From NCBI GenBank assembly GCA_013695395.1, contig JACDAP010000063.1, positions 1 to 5,906 on the forward strand: a DNA stretch of 5,906 nt. The letters run 5' to 3'. A program made the translations under genes and the position numbers. Below the pieces are notes generated by a model. It worked only from the letters and a program-made list of their open reading frames with translations. It was not told where the DNA came from and searched no databases. Below, piece by piece: positions 4,991 to 5,906 of this stretch; the stretch's first letter is position 1; the number at the start of each line of letters is the position of its first letter. This stretch comes from Solirubrobacterales bacterium. Its GTDB lineage: Bacteria; Actinomycetota; Thermoleophilia; Solirubrobacterales; Solirubrobacteraceae.

Positions 4991-5906
4991 ATGGCCATCG
5001 AGTACTCCGCCCGCGTCTCGCGCATCCCGGTCTACCCCGCCGCTGCGGGGTACGCGCTGCCCGAGGACGTCGCGCTCATGGCCTCCAACGAGTCACCGGA
5101 CCCGCCACTGCCGGCGGTGGTCGAGGCGGTCACCCGGGTCCTCGGCGGGCTGAACCGGTACCCCGATCCGACCAACCAGGGCCTGCGCCGGGCGCTCTCC
5201 GACCGCTTCGGTGTTCCGCCTACGCGGATTGCGATCGGCAACGGCTCCTGCGACATCCTGCTGGCCACGGGGGAGGCGCTGCTCGAGCCGGGCGCCGAGC
5301 TCGTCTACGCCTGGCCGAGCTTCTCGGTCTACCCCCAGCTCGAGGCGGCCAGCGGGGCGACCGGGATCCGCGTACCGCTGAACGCGAAGCACGAGCACGA
5401 CCTCGACGCGATGGCGCAGGAGATCACCGCCGCCACGCGCCTGGTGATCGTCTGCAACCCGAACAACCCGACCTCCACCGCGATCCCGCTCGCGGACATC
5501 CAGGCGTTCCTGAAGAAGGTCCCGAAGCACGTCGCGGTGCTGCTCGACGAGGCCTACTGCGAGTTCAACGTGCTCGAGGATCCCGACGCGAGCATCGACC
5601 TGCTGAAGACGCACGCGAACCTCATCCTGCTGCGGACCTTCTCCAAGGTCTACGGGCTCTGCGGCCTGCGCGTCGGCTACGCGCTCTGCGGCGACGAGCG
5701 GTTTGTCTCCGCGGTCGACCGGGTGCGCCAGCCGTTCTTCTGTAACGCCGCCGCGCAGGCCGCGGCGATCGAGGCGCTCAAGCACCAGGATGCCGTGACC
5801 GAGCGCGTGGAGCGCGCGATCTACGCCCGGATCGAGCTCGAGTCCGGCCTGAGCGATCTACGGATCGAGCCCGCGGCGTCCCAGGCGAACTTCTGCTGGT
5901 TCGACC
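4991..5906 (+). CDS. hisC: Histidinol-phosphate / aromatic aminotransferase (HisC family), 3' end outside the window
   Basis: This is a PLP-dependent class I/II aminotransferase; 305 residues are visible and the frame runs off the right edge (full-length HisC is about 350-370). Seen in order: ASNES at 31-35, NRYPDP at 55-60 (Tyr57 matches the PLP-phosphate tyrosine supplied by the partner subunit), CNPNNPT at 155-161 (PLP-ring asparagine), LLDEAY at 184-189 (Asp186 pairs with the pyridine nitrogen), and TFSKVYGLCGLRVGY at 216-230, with Lys219 the Schiff-base lysine and Arg227 a PLP-phosphate ligand. HisC converts imidazole-acetol phosphate to histidinol phosphate; several relatives instead, or also, transaminate prephenate or phenylpyruvate. 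The nearby aroH makes an aromatic role plausible. The substrate loop reads NESPDPP, whereas many members have NExPYGP. The ATG at 4991 is in frame; the ATG at 4981 is not. Substrate-binding arginines near the C-terminus lie outside the window. Confidence 0.9.
   Translation, partial: MAIEYSARVSRIPVYPAAAGYALPEDVALMASNESPDPPLPAVVEAVTRVLGGLNRYPDPTNQGLRRALSDRFGVPPTRIAIGNGSCDILLATGEALLEPGAELVYAWPSFSVYPQLEAASGATGIRVPLNAKHEHDLDAMAQEITAATRLVIVCNPNNPTSTAIPLADIQAFLKKVPKHVAVLLDEAYCEFNVLEDPDASIDLLKTHANLILLRTFSKVYGLCGLRVGYALCGDERFVSAVDRVRQPFFCNAAAQAAAIEALKHQDAVTERVERAIYARIELESGLSDLRIEPAASQANFCWFD

Noticed and set aside
4981..5010. ATG at 4981 as the hisC start
   Set aside because: It is ten bases upstream of the hisC ATG and therefore out of frame; its reading (MADHGHR) has no aminotransferase motif.
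4765..5025. N-terminal extension of the hydrolase to an ATG at 5025
   Set aside because: It would bury the signal peptide inside the protein and overlap the hisC start; the ATG at 4764 has a purine-rich site six bases upstream.

Overview
The window is about 70% G+C by eye, with codons ending mostly in G or C, several GTG starts and few Shine-Dalgarno sequences. Together with the gene content (scpB, rluB, an AroH-type chorismate mutase, a HisC-type aminotransferase) this suggests a high-GC actinobacterium, possibly of the Thermoleophilia/Solirubrobacterales. That placement is inferred from gene order and protein style; no search was run. Most of the window is conserved housekeeping DNA.

Layout: scpB (+, 7-627) converges on a two-gene minus-strand operon, rlmN then hslR (2168 down to 703), whose reading frames overlap by four bases. 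The 75 bases between the converging stop codons fold into a nested inverted repeat whose outermost arms contain both stop codons. rlmN diverges from rluB (+, 2213-2962) across only 44 bases. Between rluB and the chorismate mutase gene aroH (+, 3140-3505) lies a 162-bp, nearly gapless imperfect palindrome (2975-3136) that fills almost the whole gap and ends three bases before the aroH start codon. aroH converges on a minus-strand gene (3523-4764) for a secreted serine alpha/beta hydrolase, which has an unusual very basic hexapeptide-repeat linker after its signal peptide. The 226-bp divergent gap upstream of the hydrolase contains an open stretch resembling the C-terminal tail of a HxlR-type winged-helix regulator, and then hisC (+) starts at 4991 and runs off the window.

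How the genes fit together: scpB serves chromosome condensation (SMC-ScpAB). rlmN, hslR and rluB all act on the large ribosomal subunit. aroH and the HisC-like aminotransferase can act in sequence in phenylalanine/tyrosine synthesis (chorismate to prephenate, then transamination). Read on the plus strand, scpB-rluB-aroH-hisC looks like a core cluster interrupted by two minus-strand modules (hslR-rlmN and the hydrolase).

The items most worth following up are the 162-bp palindrome, the nested convergent hairpin, the basic hexapeptide-repeat linker, and the regulator-like remnant upstream of the hydrolase. I saw no tRNA, rRNA, CRISPR array, transposase or phage gene.
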